DNA from: Candidatus Microthrix parvicella Bio17-1
GTDB lineage: Bacteria; Actinomycetota; Acidimicrobiia; Acidimicrobiales; Microtrichaceae
Assembly (NCBI RefSeq): GCF_000299415.1
Contig: NZ_AMPG01000002.1
Location: 919,674 to 983,673 of the forward strand
DNA length: 64,000 nucleotides
Direction: 5' to 3'
The notes beneath the pieces were generated by a model, which was not told the DNA's origin, searched no databases, and saw only the letters and a list, made by a program, of their open reading frames with translations. Positions 24,972 to 33,705 of this stretch are shown here, piece after piece. Positions within the stretch are counted from its first letter, which is position 1, and every line of letters begins with the position of its first letter. Position numbers and translations under genes: made by a program.

Positions 24972-26709
24972 ACGGCACCCGACGTGCGTGGGCCGCGTTC
25001 GCCACGTCCTGGGCAGCCGGGTCACCGTAGCGATAGATCCTGATCTCGCGGGGGTTGCGCCGATCCACAACGGCAAGCTGCTCCCACTGGGTCAGATCGG
25101 GTCGCTTGTGCGACTTCCCCAGGGTCTTGTCGATCTAATCGGTCAAGTGGACCTACTTGGTATCGCAGAACTGGCAGGCGCGCCAGAGCCAAGCGAAATC
25201 GTTCAGACAGGCGAGCGGTGGCTCCAGGTCGAGCTGCTGGGAGAGATCGACCGAGGCACATCACGTTTCAGGCGCGGAGTAGGTTCATATCCTGGTCTCG
25301 ATGATCCCGTGCACTTCGCCACCGCCGACGACCTTCGAATCGTCTTCCCGTCCGATGACCCCGGCCGCGTTCGAGTCGGGGGACTTTCCGCTGCCGAAGA
25401 TGTTCCCGTTTGCCTAGATGTTGGCAAGCTCATCATGCGACACTCTGCCGTAGTCGGGTCAACGGGCGCCGGCAAGACCAGTGCTGTCGTGTCACTTCTT
25501 CAGCATTTCGCTCGCGATGATTGGCCCGGGGCCAACATAGTGGTGATTGATCCGCACGGTGAGTACGGGCAGGCGCTTGACCAGGACGCGGCGGTGCGCT
25601 CTGTGCTTGGCCACGGCGATGCAGCCCTTCGGGTTCCGTATTGGGCGCTACCCGCAAGAGACATACTCAGCGTCTTCGCAGGTAGCGCCAGCCCTACCAC
25701 CAGAAGCCGCTTTGACGAACTCGTGACCGACGAACGACGGGCCTTTGTGACGGCGGCACCATGGCTAAAACTGGCGACAGCAGCTGTTACACCGGACACG
25801 CCAGTCCCTTTTGATCTTCGAAAGGTGTGGTACCAGCTCGACTTTGAGAACAACGAAACACGAACCATCAAGTCAGACCCGAACTCAGTATGCACTGAAG
25901 ACGAGGGAGATTCAGCTGCCCTATCTCCTGCAGGGTTCACTTCCTATTCACCTGTAAACAATGCACCTTTCAAGGGACCTCTCCACGGGGTCCATGCAAG
26001 CGTGCCCGAGCTTCTTCGACTCGGCTTGAGAGACCAAAGATTGAGATTTTTTCGCGAGCCCCTGGGCATCGCATCAGGTCCCGACCCACTGCCAGAGGTT
26101 GTCGCGGAATGGCTGGGTAAAGAGAAGCCCATCTCGGTGCTCGACTTCAGTGGTGTGCCGGCGCCTGCCAGCGACCTTGCGATTGGAGTGGTGCTGAATC
26201 TGCTGTTCGAGATAGCCGTTAGGTCGGGAGATAGTGGACATGGCATCGGACGCTCTCGACCCTTGCTCGTGGTTCTTGAAGAGGCTCATCGCTACCTAGG
26301 AGAGTCTGCATCCAACATGGCACGCACCGCAGCCAACCGCATCGCGAGGGAGGGCAGGAAGTATGGGGTCGGGCTAATGCTAGTTACCCAGAGACCTTCA
26401 GAACTCCCTGACACAGCCCTAGCGCAATGTGGCTCACTGGTAGCAATGCGCCTCACTAATTCGGCAGACCAATCCAAAATCAGGTCTGCGCTGCCCGACA
26501 CCGTTGCTACGATCGCAGCCGTACTTCCATCTCTAAGAACAGGTGAGGCTCTGATCAGCGGGGAGGCACTTGCTCTTCCCGCCAGAGCGCTTCTTGACCT
26601 TCCAGACCCGCTCCCTATGGCTGATGACCCGTCCCTGGAAAGTTGGCGCAAAGAATCAGCTGCTCCAGACTTTTCGACTCCCATCGCTGGTTGGCGGGGG
26701 GCTGACTAG
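24964..26709 (+). CDS. HerA-type ATPase (DUF87) of a SIR2-HerA defence system
   Basis: 581 residues from a GTG overlapping the SIR2 stop. An N-terminal HAS-barrel (GRVRHVLGSRVTVAI, LPLGQIGSLVRLPQG) precedes the RecA-like core with Walker A VVGSTGAGKTS near residue 165, Walker B LLVVLEEAHRYL near 435, and the C-terminal arginine-bearing NRIAREGRKYGVGLMLVTQR, all diagnostic of HerA. HerA forms hexamers that act with a partner nuclease or, here, the SIR2 NADase. The gene is intact and AT content is higher than in the flanking metabolic genes, consistent with transfer. Confidence 0.92.
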   Translation: MPERHPTCVGRVRHVLGSRVTVAIDPDLAGVAPIHNGKLLPLGQIGSLVRLPQGLVDLIGQVDLLGIAELAGAPEPSEIVQTGERWLQVELLGEIDRGTSRFRRGVGSYPGLDDPVHFATADDLRIVFPSDDPGRVRVGGLSAAEDVPVCLDVGKLIMRHSAVVGSTGAGKTSAVVSLLQHFARDDWPGANIVVIDPHGEYGQALDQDAAVRSVLGHGDAALRVPYWALPARDILSVFAGSASPTTRSRFDELVTDERRAFVTAAPWLKLATAAVTPDTPVPFDLRKVWYQLDFENNETRTIKSDPNSVCTEDEGDSAALSPAGFTSYSPVNNAPFKGPLHGVHASVPELLRLGLRDQRLRFFREPLGIASGPDPLPEVVAEWLGKEKPISVLDFSGVPAPASDLAIGVVLNLLFEIAVRSGDSGHGIGRSRPLLVVLEEAHRYLGESASNMARTAANRIAREGRKYGVGLMLVTQRPSELPDTALAQCGSLVAMRLTNSADQSKIRSALPDTVATIAAVLPSLRTGEALISGEALALPARALLDLPDPLPMADDPSLESWRKESAAPDFSTPIAGWRGAD

Positions 26710-26720
26710 GATCCCCTCAT

Positions 26721-26942
26721 ATGATTGAATGGACTGCAGTAGATGGATCTACGCGAATCGTCGCGGAAGCCTACGACCCCGCCACCGAAACAATCTTGGT
26801 ACGGTTTCCGGACGGGGTTGAGTGGGCTTACCAAGCTTGTCCGCCACAAGAGTGGGAAGCTTTCACCGCCCCTGGCCAGTCGCGCGGAAAATACATTGCC
26901 GACGTACTGAACCATAAGCCCCACCAACGTTGGGCTGGGTGA
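26721..26942 (+). CDS. KTSC-domain small protein
   Basis: 73 residues starting 11 bases after the HerA stop, hence probably the third gene of the same operon. The sequence follows the KTSC-domain pattern: V.GSTRIVAEAYDPATETIL, VRFPDGVEWAYQACPPQEW and GQSRGKYIADVLN (the usual S.G.YFN..I region). These domains are small, often next to nucleases or helicases, and of unknown function. The stop codon TGA (26940-26942) lies inside the 5-bp target duplication of the IS1380 element, so the frame escaped damage. Whether it belongs to the defence system is inferred from position. Confidence 0.8.
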   Translation: MIEWTAVDGSTRIVAEAYDPATETILVRFPDGVEWAYQACPPQEWEAFTAPGQSRGKYIADVLNHKPHQRWAG

Positions 26943-26943
26943 A

Positions 26944-28553
26944 CCTGGATCCACCGGTGGGGTTTGCGTGTGACATGAGTTGAATGTTCCTCAACGCGAC
27001 AAGTGCCCCCTTGGGGTGGGAAACTTCGAGTGTTCAAAGCACAAAGATTTCCACGCACGAGGAGGCACTGCCGGTGAGCAGTCTGGTCTATGGCAACGGT
27101 CCGATCAAGATCGACTTTGACGATCCGAAACTGTCTGGTGATGGCGGGCTGATGTTGGTCTCAGCCATGTTCGAACGGTTGGGTGTCGCCGAGACCGCAC
27201 AGCGGTGGGTGAACGTCCAAGGGGATGGGTCGGCGAACGTCGGACCGAAGCTGGAAACGCTGGTCGCCACGATGATCGCGGGTGGTTCCCACATCGACCA
27301 CGCCAACCGGCTCCGCGCTGGTGCTACCAACCAGCTGTTGGCTCATCACACGTATGCGCCGTCCACGTTGGGCACGTGGCTTCGGTGTTTCGACAAAGTG
27401 TCGGTCACCCAGCTCGATCTGCTCGCGGGTGAGTTGTTCGTCCGGGCGTGGAACGCCGGGCTGGCCCCGTGGCGTCACGGCACCGTCGTCGTCGATTTCG
27501 ACTCGACGATCGCCCGGGTGTTCTCCTCCGCGAAGGAAGGCGCCGCCTACGGCTACACCAAAGAGTTGGGCTATCACCCGCTGGTCGCCACGATCGCCGA
27601 CACCGGGGAGATCGTCGCGTGTGGGAACCGTGACGGCAACGCCCACACCGCTGCCGGTTCGCGTCGGATGTTGTCGATCGTTGTTGGTCGGCTTCGGCGG
27701 GCGGGGCACGTCGGACCGATCGAGATCCGGGCCGATTCGGGGTTCTGGTCCGAGAAGTTGATCGACCGGTGTGTTCACCTGAATGTCGGGTATTCGGTGA
27801 CGGTGAAACGAACTTCGCGGATGTGGGACCTGATCAACACGGTTCCCGAGGACCGTTGGGAGCCAATCGTCTATCCGGCCGGTGTTGCCCAGGTCGCCCA
27901 GATCTTCGATGACAAGTGGGGGCGGATCATCTGCCGTCGGGTCCGTAACACCGCCGACGGTGCGCTCTTTGATACGTGGGAACACCACGCGTTCATCACC
28001 TCGAACGGGCTCCCAACCGTCGAGGCCGACGCCTACCATCGTGCCCACGCGATCGTGGAGTTGAACATCCGTGATCTCAAAGCCGCTGGGCTCGCCCACA
28101 TCCCGTCGGCAGACCGTCACGCCAACGCCGCGTGGGTGATCTGCGCGGGGATCGCCCACAACATCGCCCGCTGGGCGACCAACTTCGACACCGACGGGTT
28201 CCCGGTCCGACAACGCACCACCCTCGCCACGATCCGGCACCTGTACATCGCGTTCGCGGTCCGGGTGTGTCGCCCACAAGGCAAACCGAGGATCTCCGGA
28301 CCTCTCGACTGGCCCGCAGCCGAATGGATCCAAGCATGCAACTCCTCGATCGCGGCCATGCCCCGCTGGTCGGGATAGCTCCCACCCTGGCGGCCCCGAA
28401 CCCGCCATACAACACCGACCGTCCGGACACACCCCACCCTGCCACGATCCTGGTTTCGGCGCGCCCCGAACCACAGAAACCACACCAAACCATGAATGGG
28501 CGTCAGTCAAACGTCACAATCCGCGACTGTTATCAAACACCGGTGGATCCAGG
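26944..28553 (+). mobile_element. IS1380-family insertion sequence, complete
   Basis: The ends are perfect 16-base inverted repeats, CCTGGATCCACCGGTG at 26944-26959 and its complement at 28538-28553. They are bordered by the 5-bp direct repeat GTGAA (26939-26943 and 28554-28558). Length is 1,610 bp with one transposase gene. Ends, transposase and target duplication are all intact, so insertion looks recent. Confidence 0.92.
27074..28378 (+). CDS. IS1380-family transposase
   Basis: 434 residues from a GTG eight bases after GGAGG. The DDE domain shows VVDFDSTIARVFSSAKEGAA, GYTKELGYHPLVAT, EIRADSGFW and, near the C-terminus, AHAIVELNIRDLKAAGLAHIP with the final glutamate and the Y-(2)-R-(3)-E-like helix. 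The N-terminal part (FDDPKLSGDGGLMLVSAMFERL) is the conserved IS1380 start. It cuts and pastes the element described above. Full length, no frameshift. Confidence 0.93.
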   Translation: MSSLVYGNGPIKIDFDDPKLSGDGGLMLVSAMFERLGVAETAQRWVNVQGDGSANVGPKLETLVATMIAGGSHIDHANRLRAGATNQLLAHHTYAPSTLGTWLRCFDKVSVTQLDLLAGELFVRAWNAGLAPWRHGTVVVDFDSTIARVFSSAKEGAAYGYTKELGYHPLVATIADTGEIVACGNRDGNAHTAAGSRRMLSIVVGRLRRAGHVGPIEIRADSGFWSEKLIDRCVHLNVGYSVTVKRTSRMWDLINTVPEDRWEPIVYPAGVAQVAQIFDDKWGRIICRRVRNTADGALFDTWEHHAFITSNGLPTVEADAYHRAHAIVELNIRDLKAAGLAHIPSADRHANAAWVICAGIAHNIARWATNFDTDGFPVRQRTTLATIRHLYIAFAVRVCRPQGKPRISGPLDWPAAEWIQACNSSIAAMPRWSG

Positions 28554-28597
28554 GTGAACTGTCGCACCGCCACCCAGTTACGTTTCTCTGGCTCGGC

Positions 28598-29167
28598 TCA
28601 CCAATGAAGCTCTCTCCTCAGGACAGAGGTCGCTGGGTTCCCTGATTCGAATTTATCCAGGACTTCTTTTAGTTCGGCGGCTCCACCTCCGCCGATGCTC
28701 CAAGGGTGCTTCGCAAATCGAGACCGTTCGATATCGGCAACACTGACGTACGCAGACTCACTTCCGGGATCATCGATCTGGTCGATGATTGCTGACCAGA
28801 CAAGCCCCTTTGCTGGATCAGCTGGGGTGGCTGGCTCGCCACGGATTCCTTGGACTGTCCGGATCGTGTCCGCTACCGGCCGCTGGTTGCGTCCAAATAG
28901 AATTACTGTTACCGAATTGTTATCAAAAAGTCGGGCTTTATCAGTGTCGACGACATGGGTGAGGTCCCAGTGGGGAATGAACTCCTCAATGAGCTTTCTT
29001 CCCATTTCGCGTTTCGTAAACGAGTTGGCGATAATTAAGCCTACGAAACCTGCCAGACGGCCGGTGGAGGGACTCGGAGTTACTGCGAGGTTAAAGAATA
29101 ACTCCGTGAACGGTACTCCAAGCGAGAACTTCCCTCTGCATGACTTGTACCGATCCCGGTAAGCAGC
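28598..29167 (-). pseudogene. pglX: PglX-like (BREX) DNA methyltransferase fragment
   Basis: About 190 codons of the central part of PglX: YRDRYKSCRGKFSLGVPFTE, GFVGLIIANSFTKREMGRKL (the catalytic-region IANSFTKRE), HWDLTHVVDTDKARLF, VTVILFGRNQRP, IRGEPATPADPAKGLVW and FAKHPWSIGGGGAAELKE. Both ends are lost: the 5' side passes into the GIY-YIG gene in another frame and the 3' side ends at a stop soon after the conserved block. PglX is the adenine methyltransferase of BREX phage defence. None of the other BREX genes is present. Confidence 0.85.
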
Positions 29168-29625
29168 TCGCGACGACGTTGCAGGTTCCACAAATCCGGC
29201 TCCCGAGCAATCATCCACTGCTCAAGCTGCTCCGCCTCCGCCCTAATGCCTGTGGTTGCCCAACAGATCTCCAATTCAGCTCGCCTCATGGCGAGCCCTC
29301 CCCACTCTTTTGCCCCCCTCGGGCAACCCTCCTCGATCTCGTGCAGCCGCTCCCCAACCCAGGCAGGATCGGCAAGCGCTCGGTCGAACGCCCTTTCCCC
29401 CAATCCAGATACGAGTCCCTTGCCAGTCAGGTACGCCCTCAGTCGACCTTGAATGCCTCTCGGTTTGGAGGCACCGTTGCGAGACCGAGGCCCCGCCGAA
29501 CCGACGTAGATCACCTGTGGAGACGCCGATTGACGGAAGAGGTAGACCCCTGGCTCGCTCGGCGCTCCAGCAACCGCCTCGGCAGCGAACGTGATCCAGT
29601 CCGACCAGGCGGAATCTTCACCCAT
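29080..29625 (-). CDS. GIY-YIG-like nuclease-domain protein, 3' end rearranged
   Basis: 181 codons from the ATG at 29625. PGVYLFRQSASPQVIYVGSAG supplies the GVY and YVG strands, with a later arginine (GIQGRLRAYLT) and an acidic helix (RAEAEQLEQWMIAREPDLWNL), which together match a GIY-YIG nuclease domain. The last ~25 residues are out-of-frame PglX sequence, so the natural C-terminus was replaced at the junction near 29160. It could still fold. Related proteins occur in restriction and defence contexts. Confidence 0.65.
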   Translation of the reverse strand: MGEDSAWSDWITFAAEAVAGAPSEPGVYLFRQSASPQVIYVGSAGPRSRNGASKPRGIQGRLRAYLTGKGLVSGLGERAFDRALADPAWVGERLHEIEEGCPRGAKEWGGLAMRRAELEICWATTGIRAEAEQLEQWMIAREPDLWNLQRRRELLTGIGTSHAEGSSRLEYRSRSYSLTSQ

Positions 29626-30161
29626 AGCGCCGGAATCGGAGGCAGAAGTCCGATAGTTCGGAGGCTGAGGTCCGGAACGGTGATGCCGAGACTGGCGCGC
29701 AAACGCCGCCTCGTGCAAGGCACTGGCACCGCCGTTGACGCGATGGTCCAGCCAGAACTCCCAAGGCGCTGGTGCGGATCGGCCCGACCCGGGCCCGCCT
29801 ATGAGGATGCTCGGCGAGCGGCTGCCTCACTCCGACGCCAGAGAGGTCGGTCCGGGAGATGCCGGGTTGCTTGACCAGTTTGCTTCGGGTCGCCTCGGCT
29901 ACCGCCGCGCATCTCTGGCCTGGAAGACGACGAGCCCGCCCAACTGCTGACCTCGCACATTGGACTATCGGAACAGGCCTCCAGGCCGACACAAGGAGCA
30001 CGGTCGGGGTGGCCAGCAGCAGATCCCCGGATCTCGGCGTGATGGGTACGACATCGCACTCTGTGGGCAAGAATAGGTCCCAAGACATGATCACAGAGAA
30101 GTAGCGACCACCAGACACGCGGCCAATCCAGCGACTGCCGGGCGGAACAATTCGTCCACTC
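29626..30161. other. Gap without a recognised gene
   Basis: About 540 bases. A minus-strand frame near 30090 begins MSWDLFLPTECDVVPITP and looks protein-like for some 40 codons, then degrades. It may be a decayed gene. No RNA gene or repeat seen. Confidence 0.35.
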
Positions 30162-31013
30162 TCAATCAATCTCAACAAAACCCAGTGCATCTGCGAACTC
30201 TCTTACAACTTCGATTGCAGTGCTCAAATTCACGTCAGTCCCCAAGACGATCTGGAGCCGACAGGTTGGCACCTCCATCGATGCCGTCACGTAGGAGATG
30301 AGAAGAACCATAAGGAGAGGAATTGGGCCTACCTTGGTCCTGGAGAAGCCCGCCCCTATCAGCGGAACGGTGATCTCGGCGAGGTTGTTCGCTCTAACGT
30401 ATTCCCAGAGAGCTGACTCGGCCTGAGCAATCTCCTTGACAAGTGCCGTTGAAGTGGTCACGGGATCGCGGCGTGCCACCCCCAGGAGCAGGGCGGTTCC
30501 GAGATCCGCGTCCAGCCTGACGATCGTCCCAATGGGTGCCTCGGCGGTGCCCGCGACCTGTAATCCGATCGCAGTCTTGAGTTCTGACCGGCTACCGGCG
30601 AACCAATTCTCGGCGAGCAAGGCCACCAGGCTGTGCTCCGACACCCAGCGACCCGATACATCAAAATTCCTATTGGCTGTCACCACAATCGGTGCGTCCG
30701 AAGCCGCGAAGATGTCTGCCGTTCGGAGCTCGAACTCGGCAGAGTAGTTCGAATGCCTCATCTTGAGATGGCTGGACGGCAGAGTTCGCAGTAGTACGAT
30801 CACCGCCCCTCCGATCAAGAGCACCGCGTTGACGAGGGCCGATCCGAGGCTGTCTCGATTCGAGATCCAGAGCAGGAGTTGATAGAGCGTGGTAGTTGCG
30901 CCCAGGTATGCCAAGAAGTTGATCAATAGCCTGGTCCGAAAGCTCGGACGATGCCATACGCCGCGCAGCAATTCCCAACGTTGGACTACTCGACTTCTGA
31001 ACCATTTCGGCAC
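30162..31013 (-). CDS. Two-TM macro-domain protein, type II Thoeris ThsA-like
   Basis: 283 residues from a GTG seven bases after GGAAGGA; the frame is open about 30 codons further upstream. Two membrane helices (LLINFLAYLGATTTLYQLLL and ALVNAVLLIGGAVIVLL) precede a macro-type domain: ADIFAASDAPIVVTANRNFD, VALLAENWF, PIGTIVRLDADLG and ITVPLIGAGFSR. This is the architecture of the membrane effector of type II Thoeris, where the macro domain binds an ADP-ribose-type signal made by a TIR protein. No TIR gene is visible nearby. An orphan effector, or one served by another signal source, is possible. Confidence 0.68.
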   Translation of the reverse strand: MPKWFRSRVVQRWELLRGVWHRPSFRTRLLINFLAYLGATTTLYQLLLWISNRDSLGSALVNAVLLIGGAVIVLLRTLPSSHLKMRHSNYSAEFELRTADIFAASDAPIVVTANRNFDVSGRWVSEHSLVALLAENWFAGSRSELKTAIGLQVAGTAEAPIGTIVRLDADLGTALLLGVARRDPVTTSTALVKEIAQAESALWEYVRANNLAEITVPLIGAGFSRTKVGPIPLLMVLLISYVTASMEVPTCRLQIVLGTDVNLSTAIEVVREFADALGFVEID

Positions 31014-31482
31014 TGACCAGTCCTTCCCAACGAGACGCCCCTTGCGCTCAGCAGCCCAACCGTGACCGACATGACCGTGGACGAGAAACCATACCCTTGA
31101 ATCGTACATAGGCCCGGACCTGGCAACCGCCTGAAACGGTCATACAGGCGGATAGTCCGCCCATGGCCGACACACCTGCGACATGATCGAGCGACAGCAC
31201 TCGAGGCTTGACGCCTCTTCGTTGGTAGACTCTTCCGTCCGCCTGGACCCGAATCGTCGAAGTCCAAGACCCAAACCCAATGCAACACCCCTGGCCCTCA
31301 CTAGTCGCGTCCTTCGATCGACTGAAACTCGACGCTGACTGCGGCGTTCTATGGACGGCCTTGCGGGCAGCCACATGCCGGCGCCGGTGATGAAGAGGAA
31401 CTGGCTATGGATCTGAAGGATGATCGAGAACTGCAGGGGATCGAGCGGGGACCGATGTCGCGTCGGTGCGCTGGTCGTTCTG
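31014..31482. other. Divergent intergenic region
   Basis: About 470 bases between the TM-macro gene and the VanZ-like gene. No coding frame with convincing composition. Both promoters should be here. Confidence 0.4.
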
Positions 31483-31980
31483 ATGATTGATGAGGACGTG
31501 GACAGGAAAGGACGTCACCACAGTCGGCACTGGCTTGCCCCTCTCTGGATCGCGATCACTGCAGCGATGATGCTCGGCACCTCTGCATCGTGCTTCCTTA
31601 TCGGCTTGGTCCCAGGAGCGGTTCTCGGTCCGGGCTGTATGGATGGGATGCCTCCTTCCGACCGCCTAGAAGGCCTCCTATTGCCACAAGCCGGTTCAAC
31701 GGACGATCCGGTCTTTTGGGCGCAACTGGTGTTCAACGTGATCTGGTTCGTGCCGGTCGGCAGATGGGTCGCTGATCGCCTCCAACCACGGTGGGCCCCC
31801 TTCGCATCCGCACTAGCCCTCGGATCGATGATCGAATTGCTCCAGCTGTTTGCCACGTCAACGCGCTACCCATCGCTACTCGATGTCGCTCTTAACACAC
31901 TCGGGGGAGCTCTTGGGGGTGGGTGGTTGCAATGGCAGGTCCGTCGAAGCCAAAAACGAGAGGAGTTAACGACTCTGTAA
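31483..31980 (+). CDS. VanZ-like membrane protein
   Basis: 165 residues from the ATG at 31483. Four hydrophobic helices: WLAPLWIAITAAMML, FLIGLVPGAVLG, FWAQLVFNVIWFVPVGRWV and SALALGSMIELLQLF, then a final DVALNTLGGALGGGW. The NVIWFVPVG...E.LQLF...R..D..D...NTLGG pattern is the VanZ signature. VanZ-like proteins confer low-level glycopeptide resistance in some hosts, but most members are of unknown function. It overlaps the 3' end of the convergent SIR2-like gene by 15 bases. Confidence 0.82.
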   Translation: MIDEDVDRKGRHHSRHWLAPLWIAITAAMMLGTSASCFLIGLVPGAVLGPGCMDGMPPSDRLEGLLLPQAGSTDDPVFWAQLVFNVIWFVPVGRWVADRLQPRWAPFASALALGSMIELLQLFATSTRYPSLLDVALNTLGGALGGGWLQWQVRRSQKREELTTL

Positions 31981-33705
31981 CGCTCCTGCACGTATTCGAA
32001 GCCGTTTGAGAGTGAACACCCCGACAATCCGAAGTCTCTGCCAGTTCCCAAACTGCACGGAGAAGACATCGCGGACGACCTTCGGCATTGTGAACGCTGC
32101 CTCCGCTCCCGGGATTAGCACCACACGGGCGGCGTCGCCGCCTGCACCGATCTCCTGCATATGCACTTGGAGCAACATGTACTCCTCCGGTGGCACGCGC
32201 TCGCCATCCGACACGCGATCTCGGATCTCACGGTGCCGGTAGTTCAAGTTCCCGCTCAAGGCAGTTGCCTCGGCCATTCCCTCCTGAGCGCTCGCTGCAG
32301 CAGCGAGAGCCTCGTCCGAGCCAGTGCCGTGCATGAGCCAAGTTGACACCTCGCCGATCCGTGCCCGCAGATCGAACGGTAGGGAGTCGAGTGAGGTCGG
32401 CAGCAAGATTCGCAAGCGACGACGTACTTCCGCCTGTGGAACGATGCGCAGCTCGGTCTTTTCCATGTGGTCCAGCGTGCGAATGCAGGTGTCGAGCCAG
32501 TTGAGGCCTTCGTTCACCTCCCCAGGGTCAAGCGACTCCAAGCAGGCGGTTGCAAGCCCGTTTGATCGCCAGAGTACGAACGCTGCGACAGAGAGACGAC
32601 CCTGAGCCCAAAAGCAGGCACCCGTTCGTTCGGCGCGATGCATCCGATCGGCCCGGCTCACTGCCGGGGCATTTCGGTAGATGCGTCGAGCAGTGTTGAA
32701 GGCGCCCTTTGCCCAAGCGATGCGCCCCAGATCATCGATGCTAGGCACCACCAATTCTCGGTCAATGAGGTCTTCGATGCCCTTGGTATAACCCAGTGCA
32801 TCGAAGAACCGTTTCGTCACCCGGGCGCGAGCAGGATCGTCCTGTTGCATCTTCGAAGGGTCGGCACTAGAGGTTGGCGCATACGTCGACGGAGTCCAGG
32901 AGACCCCCGCTGATGCTGCTAGTCGAACCAGGACTTCGTCGGTTGCGCCGCGCTCGACATCCACGGTCGCCCCTGCCGCCTCCAACCACGAGATGTACTC
33001 GTTGAGTTCAACTGGATCCGCCCCAGGCTCGTGCACTATCCACATGACCTGCAGACCCGCGAGGTCGACACCGCGTGTGTGGAGGCTGCGGACGTAGGGG
33101 CGGACGTCGAAATAGTCCGACGCGCTGTAGCCAGCTATCCAGAGATCGGTCGCCTGGGAGAGCAGGCGATCTAGCTGCTCCGAGACCTCCTCGGGAAGAC
33201 CCTGCTCGATGATGTGAAAATAGGCGCCAAGGTGCTGTAAGTCGGAGACGGACCGCAGTGCCCCGTGCAGGTGAAGAACATCATCAAGCGGTCGATCACT
33301 CGATGGGTTTATGGCGCGCTCGATACAGGTGTCGAAGTTCACCGTAATCGAAGCGCCTCCAGCCCCAATGATGGCAGCGGCCAGTTCATGGAGATCGTTC
33401 GGCGGCGCATCGATGATCGCGTGAAGGAGGTCCGCCACGGCTCCCGGCGCAGCACCGATCGCAGCACCAAGGACGACCTCGAGCCGAGGAGGGAGGGGTT
33501 TGCCTTTGGCGTCGACTAGGCCAAGGACGGCGCTCACCTTCTCAAGCTCCTCAAGCGTTCCCGGCACGCAAAGGTCCTCAAGCGCTCGCCGCGTGAGTAG
33601 ACCTCCCAGTGGAAGGCTGGTGGGCGCCGGATGCGAAACGCCCGCGCCGGTCCATAGCAATACGCGCGTTGGCGTGTCTCGTGGCAAAGGGTCAGCGGAC
33701 GTCAT
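31966..33705 (-). CDS. SIR2-like protein with long C-terminal helical region
   Basis: 579 residues. Residues 1-220 form a SIR2-like domain: VLLWTGAGVSHPAPTSLPLG (NAD loop), SITVNFDTCIERAI (Asn/Asp), VLHLHGAL (catalytic histidine position) and IAGYSASDYFDVRPYV, the usual GYS..D.D..P element. The remaining ~350 residues are alpha-helical and repeat-like, as in sensor regions of defence NADases. The start overlaps the ManC-like stop by 14 bases. Third gene of a coupled operon after the TPP enzyme and ManC-like gene. An NAD+-depleting effector is a reasonable inference. Confidence 0.8.
   Translation of the reverse strand: MTSADPLPRDTPTRVLLWTGAGVSHPAPTSLPLGGLLTRRALEDLCVPGTLEELEKVSAVLGLVDAKGKPLPPRLEVVLGAAIGAAPGAVADLLHAIIDAPPNDLHELAAAIIGAGGASITVNFDTCIERAINPSSDRPLDDVLHLHGALRSVSDLQHLGAYFHIIEQGLPEEVSEQLDRLLSQATDLWIAGYSASDYFDVRPYVRSLHTRGVDLAGLQVMWIVHEPGADPVELNEYISWLEAAGATVDVERGATDEVLVRLAASAGVSWTPSTYAPTSSADPSKMQQDDPARARVTKRFFDALGYTKGIEDLIDRELVVPSIDDLGRIAWAKGAFNTARRIYRNAPAVSRADRMHRAERTGACFWAQGRLSVAAFVLWRSNGLATACLESLDPGEVNEGLNWLDTCIRTLDHMEKTELRIVPQAEVRRRLRILLPTSLDSLPFDLRARIGEVSTWLMHGTGSDEALAAAASAQEGMAEATALSGNLNYRHREIRDRVSDGERVPPEEYMLLQVHMQEIGAGGDAARVVLIPGAEAAFTMPKVVRDVFSVQFGNWQRLRIVGVFTLKRLRIRAGALQSR

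Noticed and set aside
27161..28510. 449-codon minus-strand frame across the IS1380 element
   Set aside because: Antisense to an intact transposase, with no recognisable domain.
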